The notes beneath the pieces were generated by a model. That model did not search any database and had not been told where the DNA came from. It saw only the letters and a list, made by a program, of their open reading frames with translations. A stretch of 64,000 nt of DNA from Castanea sativa (taxonomy: Eukaryota > Streptophyta > Magnoliopsida > Fagales > Fagaceae): positions 1,984,001-2,048,000 of the forward strand of contig NC_134022.1 in NCBI RefSeq assembly GCF_040712315.1, in the 5' to 3' direction. How positions within the stretch are numbered: position 1 is the first letter of the stretch; every line of letters starts with the position of its first letter. Positions 11,100 through 24,000 of this stretch are shown one piece after another. Both the position numbers and the translations under genes were made by a program.

Positions 11100-12358
11100 T
11101 GCTCTGTTTGTTTCAGCATCAACGTTTTCTGAAAAATGATTCATTTTTCAAACAGCATTTTCTGGAAAACTATATCATTTTTCAGTGTTTGGTAACAACC
11201 TTGAAAATGAGCTTGAGAATGTTTTCCGGTGTTTGGTATGCAAATTTTTATTTTTTATATTTCTTGTGTAATTTAAAACATGTGTATTATGTAAACCAAC
11301 TAAATAATAATAAAAAACCAAGAATGAATTTGGTTTTCATACTAAAATTTTGACAATAGATACAATCAAAATTAGTTGTCAAATTTTCATGATCTCTACC
11401 ACTCATCTTGCTCATATATATGGACAGAAATATCCACACACACACGCACACGCGCGCGCGCACACACACACACACATATATATCAACCATTTGTCTATAT
11501 ACATAAAATTGATAAGAGAATACGTCTTTAATAAATACAAATAACAATAACTTTTAATTTTCTACTCTTTTTACTGGTATATTAATTGTCTACTATGGTC
11601 AACCACAAGTCTTTAATATTACTCAAAATTATGTATTAATTCATATAATGCATCTACATAATATATCATTACTGTATAGTATCTACATAATATATCTATC
11701 AACGAAAAATATTATCCTATGTAAAAGCAATTTAGAGCCATACAGGCACTGTGTTAAAAATTTTGTCTTTGCTTCATTCATTCATTCTTTCTTCTTTTTT
11801 ATATTTTTAGCACTTTTATGTGCAAAAAAAACTTCTACCTGGAATCCATCAAACCAAAAATTTCTTAGAAAAAAAATAAAATCAAGTTTAAAATTCAGAG
11901 TAAAGAATTGTGATTTTGGTAGAGAGAAATGAAATAGTTACCGTTGCAAATATGTTCTCTTTTGCAAGTTGGTAGAGAGGAATGAAATAATTATTGAGCA
12001 ATGAGGGAAAAAAAATATACTCAGAGAACTTTGTTGTAAAGGGAAAGAGAAATATAGAGAGAGAGTGAGAGAGAGAGATCTATGGAAGAGGAGAAACCAG
12101 AGTTAGCAATTGTGAGGGTGTGAGGAAAGAAAAAGAAAAGGGAAGAGAGAAAGAGTGAAAGAGCATACTGTGAGAGAGAGATTGTTTTCCAAAATTTTTT
12201 TTTGAAAAACAACCTATACAAAACAAGCTTTATTTTTATTAGGATTTTCCATTGACTAAAGATAGTTTTTTTTAACCAGTTTTTCTTTGTACTACCAAAT
12301 ACTGGAAAATGTGAAAAATTATCTTTACAGAAAGTTTTTCAGCAAAACAAACAGAGCG
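11100..12358. mobile_element. DNA transposon derivative with TAA TSD (1.26 kb)
   Basis: The left end is TGCTCTGTTTGTTTCAGC and the inverse of the right end is CGCTCTGTTTGTTTTGCTG. Both ends continue into TTTTCC(G/A)GTRTTTGGTA-like blocks. TAA flanks it at 11097-11099 and 12359-12361, which fits a PIF/Harbinger-type insertion. The interior holds an (AC/GC)n microsatellite at about 11434-11475 and GA-rich stretches. No transposase frame. Confidence 0.6.
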
Positions 12359-13859
12359 TAATGGATAACTGATTTTCTTAATTCACATAATGAGTATTAA
12401 AATAAATATGATATTTTTATAAAAATATCCAACACCTCTTAATACATGAATTGCTCGGGTCTTCTTTGGTCTGTTTTGTTAATATGAAAGAAGTCAGAAG
12501 ATGGTTCTTGAGATTTTCTAAAGCCTGAAATGTTTGTAGCAATCGAAGTTTTATTCTTCTGGGCATCCACGAGCCATGGTCACTAATATTGATTAGGTAT
12601 AACTTAAAATTTTGAGGGTAGAATTAAGAAAATGGGTATATTGCTCTTATACTTCAACTATTCAGGGGTTTTTGCTTTTGGATTTGGAAATCTATGGTCT
12701 TCAGTTTATCTTTGTTCATAGCTCTAGTCTTTCTACAGCCAAAGACTAAAACCCAGTTTTTTCTTTTTTTGATTCAATGAAACATATTTTCTTTTTAGTT
12801 ATGCTAACGGGTGTCCTTAGGACAATAGTCAACAATTCATTTTAAGAAATTTTTGACACTACTTTTATGAGAAATGGAAAAAAATGTCAAAATATTAATT
12901 GTTTTTTTTTCTTTTCCCATAAAAACTTTTTTTAAATTAATTATTAACCATTATCTTAAATAAGAGCATTCGTTAGCATTTCTTTTCTTTTTTTTGTTTT
13001 TTTTATTTATCCATGTGTGGTCACGTAGCAAGTTAGTGAATCTAAAGGTAGACTAAAGGAAGTCTCGATTTGGCAAACGTGAATAGTTCATGAAGTGAAT
13101 TGGGTAAAATAAAAGTTTAAGGGATGTAATAACCACTACCCGAAAGTTTAGGGAGGTATCATGGCATTTTTCTCTATTGTAATTATTGAATTTTAAAAAA
13201 AAATTTAAATTTTAAAAAAAGGTCCCTAAAATCTTTTCCCCCCTCCTTAAAAAAAGAAAAAGAAAAAAAAAGGGTTATTTAAATACCACAATCCCCTTTC
13301 CACTCTTCCCCTCCGTACAAATACACAGTTGAGCAAAATTATTGAGTACTGTGGGAGTAATTGTATCTCATCTCACATAGATGTTGTGATTTATCATGAC
13401 ATTTTATATTGGGAGCTCAAGGCATTAAGGTTAGCCACGTTTAAATTCCATTCTCTGTATTCATCCCTGTAAATGAAAATACAAATCTGCTTATACGCAT
13501 TTCTTTAGAAAACAATTTGGCTAAATTCTGTGTTTCTGTTGCAAAGAGAAATTCAAAGGAAATACCCACTAATTTCAAGTCACTATAGAACACATTGAAA
13601 ATGACTTTTCATCTTCCTTTATTATGGACCCATGTGCAGACTTGTAGCACTCTTCATTTGAAACAGTTAAAATGTTAACAAACCCTTTTTTTTCTTTTTT
13701 TCATGAATTGGAAACTATAAGATCATGAGCACTCAACTGAGACTTCTTGGGAAACAAATTAATATGAAAACCACAAGATTAAGGTGCATATTATAGGTAA
13801 CTAGAAACATTAGCAGGCTTTGGAATACCCATATTTTGTATGTTTAGAACTTTGTTGTT
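12359..13859. other. intergenic, no gene seen
   Basis: AT-rich with T- and A-runs. No complete element or coding region could be supported. Confidence 0.4.
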
Positions 13860-13985
13860 ATGTCAAGACGTTTATAACTCAACCAGTACCTCCTGGTGTT
13901 TCTAACAAAGACATCTAGGATTTAAATCCTGCCTCCTTTCCCTAAGTATCGAATAATCAACAAAAGAAAGAAAAAAAGAAAATAA
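13860..13985 (+). mobile_element. tRNA-derived SINE (plus strand)
   Basis: A box-like TAACTCAACCAGTA near 13876 is followed about 35 bases later by a B box-like GGATTTAAATCC, then CTGCCTCC and an A-rich tail. This order is that of plant tRNA-derived SINEs. It has no cloverleaf and is not a tRNA gene. Ends are approximate and no TSD was found. Confidence 0.55.
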
Positions 13986-14556
13986 AGAAGAGAGCTTTAA
14001 TTTTTTTTTTTTAATGGGTAAATAGAGGAGGAGGGGGAGGTGGGTTTTGACTTCCGAATCCTTGATTTTGGGCACTACAAAGGACATCAATAATTCTAGG
14101 CTATCACTCGAACCCCAACTTTGTCGTTTTCTTGGGAGAAAAAGAAAAAAAATGTTTAATCTCTTCCTGAGCTATTTGTGGTTTATATGTCTGTTGAAAT
14201 TAATAATCAACATGGTCATTGGTTTGTGAGCCACTTAGCATTTCCTGCCTCCCATAAACAAGGGATATACGGTGAAGATGTAGCTTTAATCCTATGTGGG
14301 TATGTGATTTGTATTTACCTATCAAAACAAAGTGAGATATATAACTAATCAGTGTCATGGGCTAATTCTCTGACAAGAGAGCTTTAGTAGAGATATAGTT
14401 AATTTTATGAACAATGTGATGGTTGAATTATGTTTATGAAGCAAGGGATGTGGAACCTACCATAAGTTTGCTTTGTGCTTTGCTGGTTACTTATTTATTG
14501 TGATGTATTGCCAGGAATGAGTAATGCAAAACGCTTTGTACGGGCCTTTATTCGAT

Positions 14557-14698
14557 CCAATGTGTATTTGGTTAGCTTATTTGCTTTCACACAAAAAGTA
14601 ACTTTAAGCAAATAAGTTGACTTATTAAGAAAAGATAACTTATTTGCTTAAATTCACATTTTGTCTCACATTTAAGCAAATAAACTTAGCAAACATTA
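14557..14698. mobile_element. small MITE-like inverted repeat
   Basis: TTTGGTTAGCTTATTTGCTT at the left matches the inverse of the right end (TTTGCTAAGTTTATTTGCTT), with further AAGCAAATAAGTT units inside. Flanks AATGTGTA and ATTATGTA are only partly alike, so a hAT-type 8-bp TSD is possible but degraded. Confidence 0.45.
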
Positions 14699-16286
14699 TG
14701 TATGCTTTTCTTTTTTCCCTTGTTCTCGAGTCATCCAGCTGCTTTTATACCTTGATCCTCTATGAAAATAGGCTATGAAGTAATGTTACTCATCTTTTAT
14801 TCAGAAAATGCAAAGAAAGAATGAAAAAAGTGCTACAATGTAGGTAGTGTCAATAAACTCTTAGTCTGGGCCCTTCTTCATATCAGAATTTTGGCTTCAC
14901 AACAATTTCAATAGTATTCTTTTCTTGTCCTTGAGTCATTCAGCTACTTATCAAACTAATTGTGTACTTCTGTAAACCTTGATCCCAAAAGAAAAAGGGA
15001 CAAAGGGACAAAAAAGTATTGTTGAACATCTATTCTTCTTGAAATTCTGGGGAAAAAAAAACTAACAAATTGACAGTACTAGTTACTAAAAACTTGTTTG
15101 CCTAAGTCCATGTAAGACAATGGTTTGATTGCAGGATTGGTTTGAAGATGATTGTTGGATCTCTGCATCATAAGTGCTTTAAGGCCAAGGATGGGCAGCC
15201 AGTTCTCCATTTGTTGCTACATTCCTTATGCAGCTTGTTGCATTGTGGTCTGTTGGTACCTAAGTTGTTAAGAGGCTTTTACTCAAAAAAAAAATAATAA
15301 TAATAATAATAATGTTAGAGGCTGCCCCGTGTGCAAATTCTTTTATTTTTCCATCTCATGAGTTTATTTGGAAGAAAGTGTAATCATCACAATTTTCTCT
15401 ATTGTTTGTTTAGGAGAATCTTTCTCTTTGACGAATGCTATTATTCTTATGTCTACGTTGTTGGGGTATTCCATTCCTAAAAGATTTAATTTTTTTAAAG
15501 GCTTTTATTATATATATTTCTAGATTATGTGTGCAAGTTCTGTGTTTTAACTGCTTACCATCATAATAATGATCTAAGCCATATTACTTTTTAGTACTTT
15601 AAGGTCTTTTCACTTGATTTTTTACTTGGATTGTGGCTCAGATTGATGCGTGACCTTTTAGATTAATATGCATGGAAGGCTACAGAAAGTTGTTTGAATT
15701 GTCCTGTCCCAGACTAGTCCTCAGCAAATCAAGATCATCTGTCACAAATTGTTTCTAGGAAAGCAGATTTCTAAGTGAAATATGGAAAATGATGCATTGA
15801 GCTCTCATGATATGTAGTTCAGTACAATTTTCTTTTTATTCTTAGAACAATACATCTGCTGAATATAAAATATTGGAGTTTGGCTATAATATGTTTCATT
15901 TTCTTTACAAAAACATCAATACTTCTTTGAGTTAGCGTTTGTTGTGACCCTTTAAGAAGAGTGGATTCTAATATAGCTAGAATGGTTCCTAGCAGTCTAG
16001 ACTTGCATTCTCTTAGTCACAGTGTCTAATAGTTTCGTTACACATCCACATAGTGAACACCCACCTATTTTGAAACACATGAAAAGAATCAAGACATATA
16101 CTTCAATTCAAGAACCTAAGATTTATGTCTTAGCTATTCTCAAAAGAACCTAAAATCAGAGAACTCATCATGAAATTATTAAATATTAACAGAATTGAAG
16201 GATGAAATGGTAAAAAAAAAAACTGAACATTTTATTCTGGTCCTATTTTGTAATTAACTATGCTTAAGAAATATTCATAACTGCTA
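14699..16286. other. intergenic or intronic, no gene assigned
   Basis: AT-rich with an (AAT)n run at about 15294-15312. Some stretches (15130-15280) are less AT-rich and look like former UTR or exon sequence, but no protein family is recognisable. Confidence 0.35.
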
Positions 16287-16298
16287 GCAGGGAATGCA

Positions 16299-16392
16299 AT
16301 GCTCCAAATAAGAAAATTCTTTACACAAAGCATCAATAGCAATACAAGCCTTCCATTTGCCCTGCTTCAGCAACTCAGTATTGGCAGAGGTA
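16299..16392 (+). CDS. possible orphan first exon with mitochondrial-like presequence
   Basis: ATG opens MLQIRKFFTQSINSNT then SLPFALLQQLSIGRG. It is rich in Arg, Ser and Leu without acidic residues, as in mitochondrial presequences, and is followed by AG|GTATGT, a good donor. TAGCAG just upstream could serve as an acceptor for a 5'-UTR intron. No downstream exon was recognised in the next 2 kb, so this may be a gene relic or a chance frame. I do not assign a family. Confidence 0.25.
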
Positions 16393-17953
16393 TGTTTCTT
16401 AATATTCCTTTATATATGTTACCTTTTTCTGGCTTTCTTTTTTCAATTAAGCTAACGAAAACTTGTGATGGTCAAAGCTATTGATAATAGTGGTATTCTT
16501 AACATTCTTGTATGTCGAAAACAAAACCTCCTCTAAACTTTGGGGTTGATGAAATGGTCACCAGATATAAGCCTTGTCAATGGGGTTTGTCAACATGACA
16601 ATGACGAAAAAGCAGCTTTGCATGGACATGTAGGTAGTCATGAGAATTAGTTTGAAGGAACCCATTGACAAGACTTATAACTGGAGGAACCAATTTAAAC
16701 TACTTTTTTAAAGGAATATATTTAATTCTTGGCCCCTAGAATTTAATGATAAGTGCATTATGATCTCATGGAGAATGGGAAGAAGAAATTCGAACTATTA
16801 ACCCTTTGCTTCATGAGGAGTAGTCCCTAGTGTTGTTAAAAATGTGTGCTTATTTAGAGCTCAAAGTTCTAAGCCCCAAGGTCTAAGTGCTTCATTTGGT
16901 CTAAGAAAAGTCATTTAATAAAGCATACCTCAGGCAAACTTTTCTAATGCTTTTTAAAGAAGCATGAAGGCATGATATTTAATTATTATTATTCTAAAAA
17001 AATATATGAACCACTAAATTAATTTCTCAGAAAAGGAAATAACATGGAGTCATGGACCATTGACTTGTTAGAAAAATACTATTCTTAAGGTACTGTATTA
17101 CTCACACACGCACGAACACACACACAAGTCTATATATAAAAAGATATGAAGAATAATTTACTATTCTTGTGCCTTTTGGCCTTCACCTTTTGGAATTTTT
17201 AATTGAACCATATACTTCCTTTAATCATTGCTATCATAGTTGGTCTTCATAAGCACCAGACCATTATATAAAATGTTACATATAAACTTTCTATAACTAG
17301 TTTATGTAAAATTTGAACTTACAAACTTTGTACAATCGTACTATCTAAATTAGCTCATAGGAAAATATATACTATTTTTGGTTTTTTAATTTTATATATT
17401 ATTGCTATTTTTTTTATAGGTATATATTATTGCTATTAATATCTTGATTAGAGGTTATTTATATAATATTTGAAAAATGTGTGTTTTACTTCAATTGGGT
17501 GTGCTCTTGTGCTTTTTGTCTAAGATCCAAGAGGCATATGCACTTAATTGCACATGATTCTTTTATCAACACTGGTGGTCCATAACACGTTATGCTACCT
17601 CTTGGGGTAAATGAAAATTTTCTTGCAATGATATATGTTTGAAAAATTAACATTAGATACAAAATATCTTCTGACTTTAGCCATGTTTGGAAGGTTCCTG
17701 AGTAGCAATGTAGCATTACAAAGAAATCCATTATGAGTGTCTCTCTCAACTGCTCTAGCTAGGTTGGCCTTCATCAAAATAAATTGGACATTGACTATGA
17801 GATGAAAATGGACAACTTTTGAATGTTTTTTTTTGCTGGCATAGTACACTGTACACACATCTTCAAAATCTTAAGACATACGTAGGTTTGTCATTTAAGT
17901 ACTGTAAATGAACTCTCCTTTGCCACTCTAGATCCTTGATTTTGTTGGGTGCA
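16393..17953. other. intergenic, no gene assigned
   Basis: AT-rich with a short AC microsatellite near 17103-17126. Overlapping minus-strand open frames at 17486-17858 have no recognisable domain. Confidence 0.35.
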
Positions 17954-18286
17954 TTACACCATGTGGGTCCAGCCCACTCTTTTGCTTAGCTCATTAAATG
18001 AACTTGTTGGACAAGCTGCTGAGAAGTCAGCAAATAAATTGTGCTTGCTGAAGAAGCTTGCCAAAAAGGAAGAATAGAAGTCATATTTTTCTCTAATATC
18101 ATGTACAAAGTCAAGGCAAGGAATTAATGTCTTTGCTCTGCTCTTCAGGCAAGCAATTTCTGAATTTAAAATGCCCATTTCTGCTTCAGCATCTAAATTC
18201 ATATTAGACATGATGTTCTTCAAGGTAATCATGACTCTGCTCTTTTCCTCACAGAGTTCATTCAACCTCCCTTTTGAAGCTCCACA
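17954..18286 (-). CDS. unrecognised coding-like fragment, helical
   Basis: An open frame on the minus strand gives about 111 residues: GRLNELCEEKSRVMITLK, an acidic AEAEMGILNSEIACLKSR helix, then a segment ending KRVGWTHMV. Composition and heptad-like spacing in the first half suggest a short coiled coil. The same frame continues upstream past a single TGA (near 18296) for about 55 more residues, so it may be the end of a decayed gene. The first codon used here is not ATG. I do not recognise the family. Confidence 0.3.
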   Translation of the reverse strand, partial: CGASKGRLNELCEEKSRVMITLKNIMSNMNLDAEAEMGILNSEIACLKSRAKTLIPCLDFVHDIREKYDFYSSFLASFFSKHNLFADFSAACPTSSFNELSKRVGWTHMV

Positions 18287-18299
18287 TAGTTGTCATTTG

Positions 18300-19346
18300 A
18301 TCCTCTGTGTAAAGTATAAGGTAAAAGAAGGTGAAGATTGGCTCTTTAAATTTGTCATATAAGATACAACCATATGAAGATTTCCAGGTTTTGAATTCTG
18401 TTCCTTTTTAATACTGGCACTTGAAACCGTATTATTATCCTTGTTGTTTTTGTTGTTCTTGGAGGTTCAAAAACCCATTGAATTGCAGATTTTTATCAGC
18501 TTGGCATTGCTCATTGTCAGTCTTTATAGTTAAGCTGGAAGGACAGCTTTTGTAGGAAATAGGCATTGCATGGTATGTATATGTTGATGTATTTTTTTTC
18601 CCATAATTTCAAATATATATTGACATATGTTGACATAATTATTTTAGTTTTTAATATATACAACGTACATAATAAATTCACATGATAATGGGAAATTGCT
18701 GACACAACCAAGCAAAAGAGGATGGCATCATGGATCTTTCCCAAAAGCTAGTTCAGTATGTTTGACGGTTTTCCCAGAAATCTGGAATTTTGATGAGGAA
18801 GCCACTATCCTATTATGACCATAAAATAATTCAAAGGTTAAGAAGGCTTAAATAAAATAGGCCCTTTCAAATCTCTAGGCAAGTATACAGAGAATCTTAA
18901 GGCCATATCATAGGTCACATCTATGTGGAGCTTCAATATTTAGTCTGAATGATTATTGCCAATAAAATAATTTATTAAAAGTTAAAAAGAAGGACTAAAT
19001 ATTGGAATACACAAGGTGAGTAACCACTTTTGATGGTGTTGAGGTCCCATTTCACATTATCAAGCAGTTTTTGTTATGATTTTTGTATGATTGGATGAAT
19101 GCCTTAGGTAAAATTGCAAGTGTATATTTTCTCTCTGCCTTATGTTTTCTATATAAGGTAGTGTTCTTGAATATATATCTTTATTACTTATAAAAAAAAA
19201 AAAATTGCAAGTGTATTTTGTCTTAGTTTTCCTATTTTGGAATTTCAGCCAAAGACCAAAAAAATAACAAAATAAAAATTTAAAGGTATGTATACACATT
19301 GACATGCACACACTACCACGGGGTCCATGAGGCCAGAGTGGGCTCA
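18300..19346. other. intergenic, no gene seen
   Basis: AT-rich, with no complete element or coding region beyond the fragment described next to it. Confidence 0.35.
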
Positions 19347-19960
19347 GTAGTATGGCTGTAAACAAGCCGAGTCAAGCCAAAATTAAAAAATTCAGACTTG
19401 TTAATTTTATTTTATTTTGAACACAAGTCAAGCTTAAGCTTGTTACCAAACAAGATTATATGTTCAACCTTGATTTATTTTCTTGTTGAACAAGTTTAAG
19501 GTTTTTTATGAGTTACTTGATTAACTTTTTTTTTTTCATATATAGTAAAACAATGACTAAATTTTTTTTTATTCTTTCACAAACTTATGAATTTTTACTA
19601 CAAATGGACCGCTTTTATAATCAAATAAACTACAAATAATACTTTGATGTCATATGAACTTATTTACAAATTTATACAATCTAATTTCAAGTGGTATATT
19701 TTTACACAAACATACATATAAAAATATGATATTAGATATAGTTAATTTTTTTTTAAGTAAAAGATATAGTTAAATTGAGTCTCATGTCCATGGGCTTGTT
19801 CAAGAACACATTATTATGATTCAGATTGGCTTGTTTAATAGTCAAGTTTATACTTGGGCTTGACCTTAGGATGTTTGCTAAACAAACGAACATAAACTAG
19901 CCTTTTTTGAAGTCAAGCTTGAGTTGTTTATAAACAGCTTTGTTTGTTACCACCCTTCTC
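19347..19960. repeat. dispersed AAGCTTGA/CAAGCC-rich repeat with weak inverted ends
   Basis: The left part reads GGCTGTAAACAAGCCGAGTC and the inverse of the right part reads GGTGGTAACAAACAAAGCTG. The interior repeats CAAGCTTGA, GGCTTGTT and related words. This resembles the common plant non-autonomous element type whose ends read GGGTGT(A)AACAAGCC. No TSD was found. Confidence 0.4.
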
Positions 19961-21077
19961 AAGTCAGGTTAGCCCTGGATTAGGATTAAAAAATAAAAAG
20001 TTCACTTTTAATCTCAATACTTAGATCACAAATTTTTTTTAATCTTTTAACTTTTTAGCTTCTCTCTCACGTTTAAGTGCTATTCCACAGTGCAATAGCC
20101 CTTGTTATTGGCTATTGCACCGATTTAAAATTTTAAATCCAGTTAAGCCCCCATTAGAATTAAGTTAGGAGCTTTTTTGCTTTTGCCAAATCTAGGGAGA
20201 CTCTTTTCTATTGGCTTGCAATGCTACACCTATGAAACTTTGCAAATGCTTTTGTATACACATAATGCATAAATACAATAAATTGACTTAAAATTTCTTT
20301 TACCACACCTCAATAAGCAAACCCAGTACTTGTTCTTTATTATGTAGGTTTACTCAAAACATGTCAAAGAGCAAATCTATCATGAGGTTAAAGTGCCCAT
20401 AATTTCATGCAAGGCATTGGGTCCATATTATTACAAATGTTTTCTTACATATATGTGTGTGTGCGCACGTGCTTGCATTTTTTATTTTATTTTTTTTATT
20501 AAATGACCTGTGTTACTGCTAAAATTTCTTTCTTTCTTCAACTGTAACTCTTAGAAATAACATGTGTGAATACATTCCTCTGGAATCTTTTCCTTATTTC
20601 CCCCCTCTCCTGTATACCTACCTAGTTGGCCACATACTGGAGCTGTTTATTAATTACTTTTATATGGGAAAATAGGTTGCATCAAAGTGTACCCTAGTTT
20701 GAGAAACCTTATACAGAATTCTGTTAGTGCAAAAAGGGAACTAGTTATTTACTTATATGATATATATCGCAACCTTGGAAAATGACTTTTGTCAATCTTC
20801 ATCCATAAGGTAGTTTACTGGTTGCATCTTAAGCAGTTACTTTATATATCAACTTGAGAGAAGTATGAATTCTAAACTGAAAATAATAGCAAATCTCCAT
20901 AGGCATATTGAATGAATATCTTTTATCTTCTATTCAAGAAAATTCATTCATGACACAATGAGGCAAATAGCTAGAAATCAAATTGAATATTTACATAAAC
21001 TTGATTTGAAAAACAAATGAAAGCTAAGTACTTAAAACATTCCTGTCATAGGTTAAGGGCTGATATTGGCTGGTCTT
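19961..21077. other. intergenic and 3' flank of the Ca2+-ATPase gene
   Basis: AT-rich. It should contain the 3' UTR of the minus-strand ATPase gene near 20.7-21.07 kb. A short inverted pair around 20090-20122 (GTGCAATAGCC and GGCTATTGCAC) flanks CTTGTTATT. Nothing else is recognised. Confidence 0.35.
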
Positions 21078-24000
21078 TCAGGATACAGAAGCACTTTGGT
21101 GTCCCAACTGTTTGCCTGAAACTGGGATGCACTTTACAAGCCAACTAATTGGCCATGACAAAGCTGCAAGTCCAATGCAAACACCCCATTGCCCCCAATC
21201 CAGTCTCTCAGTATTGGCAAACCTCTTCAGAAACTCCACCATCACCAGCTGAAGAACTATGGTGATCCCAACAATTGCCATAAACAGCTTGTTTGTAAGT
21301 ATCCCTTTGAATATATTCTTCTTCTCCAATTTCCTTGCGTTAAATTCATTGAATACTTGGCAGAGGACAAAAGTATTGAAAATGAGGGTGCTATTAATGC
21401 TCTCCTTTACACCAAAGATGAATTTTCCCTTAAATTGTAAAACCAATAAGATGGTTACTTGATACACAGCCTGTGCTATGAGATTCCTCCACATGATTCT
21501 GGTTATAAGTGGCTCCGATCGACCAACAGGTGGCTTTGCCATAAGATCATTAGTGGGTTTCTCAGTAGCCAAGGCTAAAGCTCCCAATGTATCCATTATC
21601 AGATTCACCCATAATAGTTGGACTGCAGTCAAAGGGACCTTACCAGAAAAAACAGCTGCAACAAAGTTGATAACAAGGGCAGCAACATTCACTGTGAGCT
21701 GAAACTGAAGAAATTTTTGAATATTAGTGTATACACACCTTCCCCACCTCAATACTGTCACCACAGTGGTAAAATTGTCATCCAAGATAACTATATCTGA
21801 GCTCTCTTTTGCCACTTCAGTTCCCTGGATCCCCATTGAAAGCCCAATGTCTGCCTCCTTTAGTGCAGGTGCATCATTAGTTCCATCACCTGTGACTGCA
21901 ACCACATGACCTTTATGCTTCAAGCATTGTACCATAAGAAGCTTGTCAAAAGGAGATGACCTGGCCATTACAAGGATTTTATCAACTTTTTCCATTCTCT
22001 CTTCAGGTGAGTAATTTCTAAATTGCACCCCTTCAACTACAGCTTCATCATCCAAATCCTCATGAGGATTGAGAATCTTGCATTCAAGGGCAATAGCCCT
22101 TGCTGTATGCACATTATCACCAGTGATCATTTTGATATTCACTCCAGCAGCCTTGCAAGACTCCACAGCTGCACTGACTCCTGGCCGACATGGATCCTTC
22201 AAGCCAAGTAACCCTAATAATGTCAGCCCATTTTCTTCAAGCTTCTCAAGTACTTGTCCGCTTTCTTCTTCAATTTCTTTGTAGGCAAATGCAATGCATC
22301 TCAGGCTTTTTTGTGCCATATTCTTAATAATAGTCTCAAGCTGCAACCTTTCTTCCTCATCCATTACTTTCAGCACCCCTTCTCTATCATAATAAGTAGA
22401 ACACATGGCTAGTGTCATTTCAGCAGCTCCCTTCCAATGAGTATGAATGGTCTTCTCATTGTTCCTCTTCACCAAAACCCCACTTCTCTTTTTCTCTGAA
22501 TTGAAGGCCTCCACCTGGATTATGTTATAATTCTGCTTTACTGCTTCAATACTTGTATCCAAATTAAACACAGCCCAAGAAAGAATTGCTTTCTCAGTTG
22601 GACTACCAGAAATTTCAGGAACTGATGTAGAATGTGGTTTGTAAACTGTACCAGTTGTGTTTAAGCTAACTGCTTCTTGTAGTAGTTTGAGAATATTACT
22701 TGCCAAACCCAAGGAAGTGTCATCTTTCACTGCTTCCTTTCCAAGCCAAAACTCTGTAACTTTCATTTCATTTAGTGTAAGAGTGCCTGTTTTGTCTGTG
22801 CAGATTATTGTAGCCGAGCCCATTGTCTCGCAAGAAGATAGTTTTCTGACCATGGCATTATCAGCCATCATGCATTTCATTGAATAAGCCAGAGTTAGAG
22901 TAACAGCCAGAGGTAGGCCTTCTGGAATAGCCACCACAATGATAGTAACAGCAGCAGAGACAATACTCACTACTACATTCATCACATCATTAAACTTTGT
23001 CTTGCTGCCAATGAATTCCTTGTTTCCTTTGTCATCTCTAGTGTTCCCTGTGAAGTACCGAATCAACATAACAACAAGAACAAGTGCAGCCACCAACAGA
23101 CCAATCTTCCCTATATAAGAAGTTAGCTTGTTGAGGCGTGCTTGCAATGGCGTCTCCTCATTCAAGTCACGATTTATAGAACTCATCATCTCACCCCATG
23201 CAGTGTTCATGCCCACAGAAGTGACGAGCATGAAACCATAGCCATCCGTGACCTTTGTGCCTGATAACATAAAGGGATTCCCTTGATTGATCTCGATGTG
23301 GTCACTTTCACCAGTCATGCTAGACTCATCCACCTTCAAAGAATGCCCTTCCAAGAATAACCCATCAGAGGGAACTTGATCACCAATCTTCAAGCACACA
23401 ATATCACCGACAACAATATCAAATATTGATATAGGTTGGCGCCTCCCACCTCTCACAACTTCCACTCTTATATCACTACTCTTTGTTGAAAGCTTCTGAA
23501 ATTGCTTTGATTGTTTAAAGTCACTCAATGCAGACACAGCAACCACCAAAAAGACAGCAAGAATAATGCTCCCACCATCATACCACCCATCTTCCCAACC
23601 ATGTTGCTTGATACCAAAACCAAGAGAGAGTACAGCACATGCCAATAATATTAAAATAGTCGTATCTTTAAATGCATCAAACACAAATCTTAGAAACCTT
23701 TTTGGTGGTGGTTTTTGGTATTTGTTGGCACCAAAAACATTCTGTCTATGAATAAGATCAGCCTCACAGCCATTGATACCGTTTTTTACATCAGTTTCAA
23801 GAATTAAAGCAAGTTCTTTAACCCCTCCAAACTCACTCAAAGACTCAAAGTTTTTGTCCCTTACCGTATCACGAAGCTTCTTTGGATCAACAGTAAGCAA
23901 AGAAACGGGTTTGTTGTCACGTGGAGAGTCCTCGTTGATACGCTGCACGTCAATGGCAACGTAGGAAAGGGTGCGCAAGAGAGAGCCATCCTTGTCAAGG

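Noticed and set aside
11287..11547. Overlapping open frames through the (AC/GC)n microsatellite
   Set aside because: Low-complexity translation (runs of CVCV or HTHA).
21189..23964. Several plus-strand open frames of 60-83 codons across the Ca2+-ATPase region
   Set aside because: They are antisense shadows of the intact ATPase frame and show no independent domain or start context.
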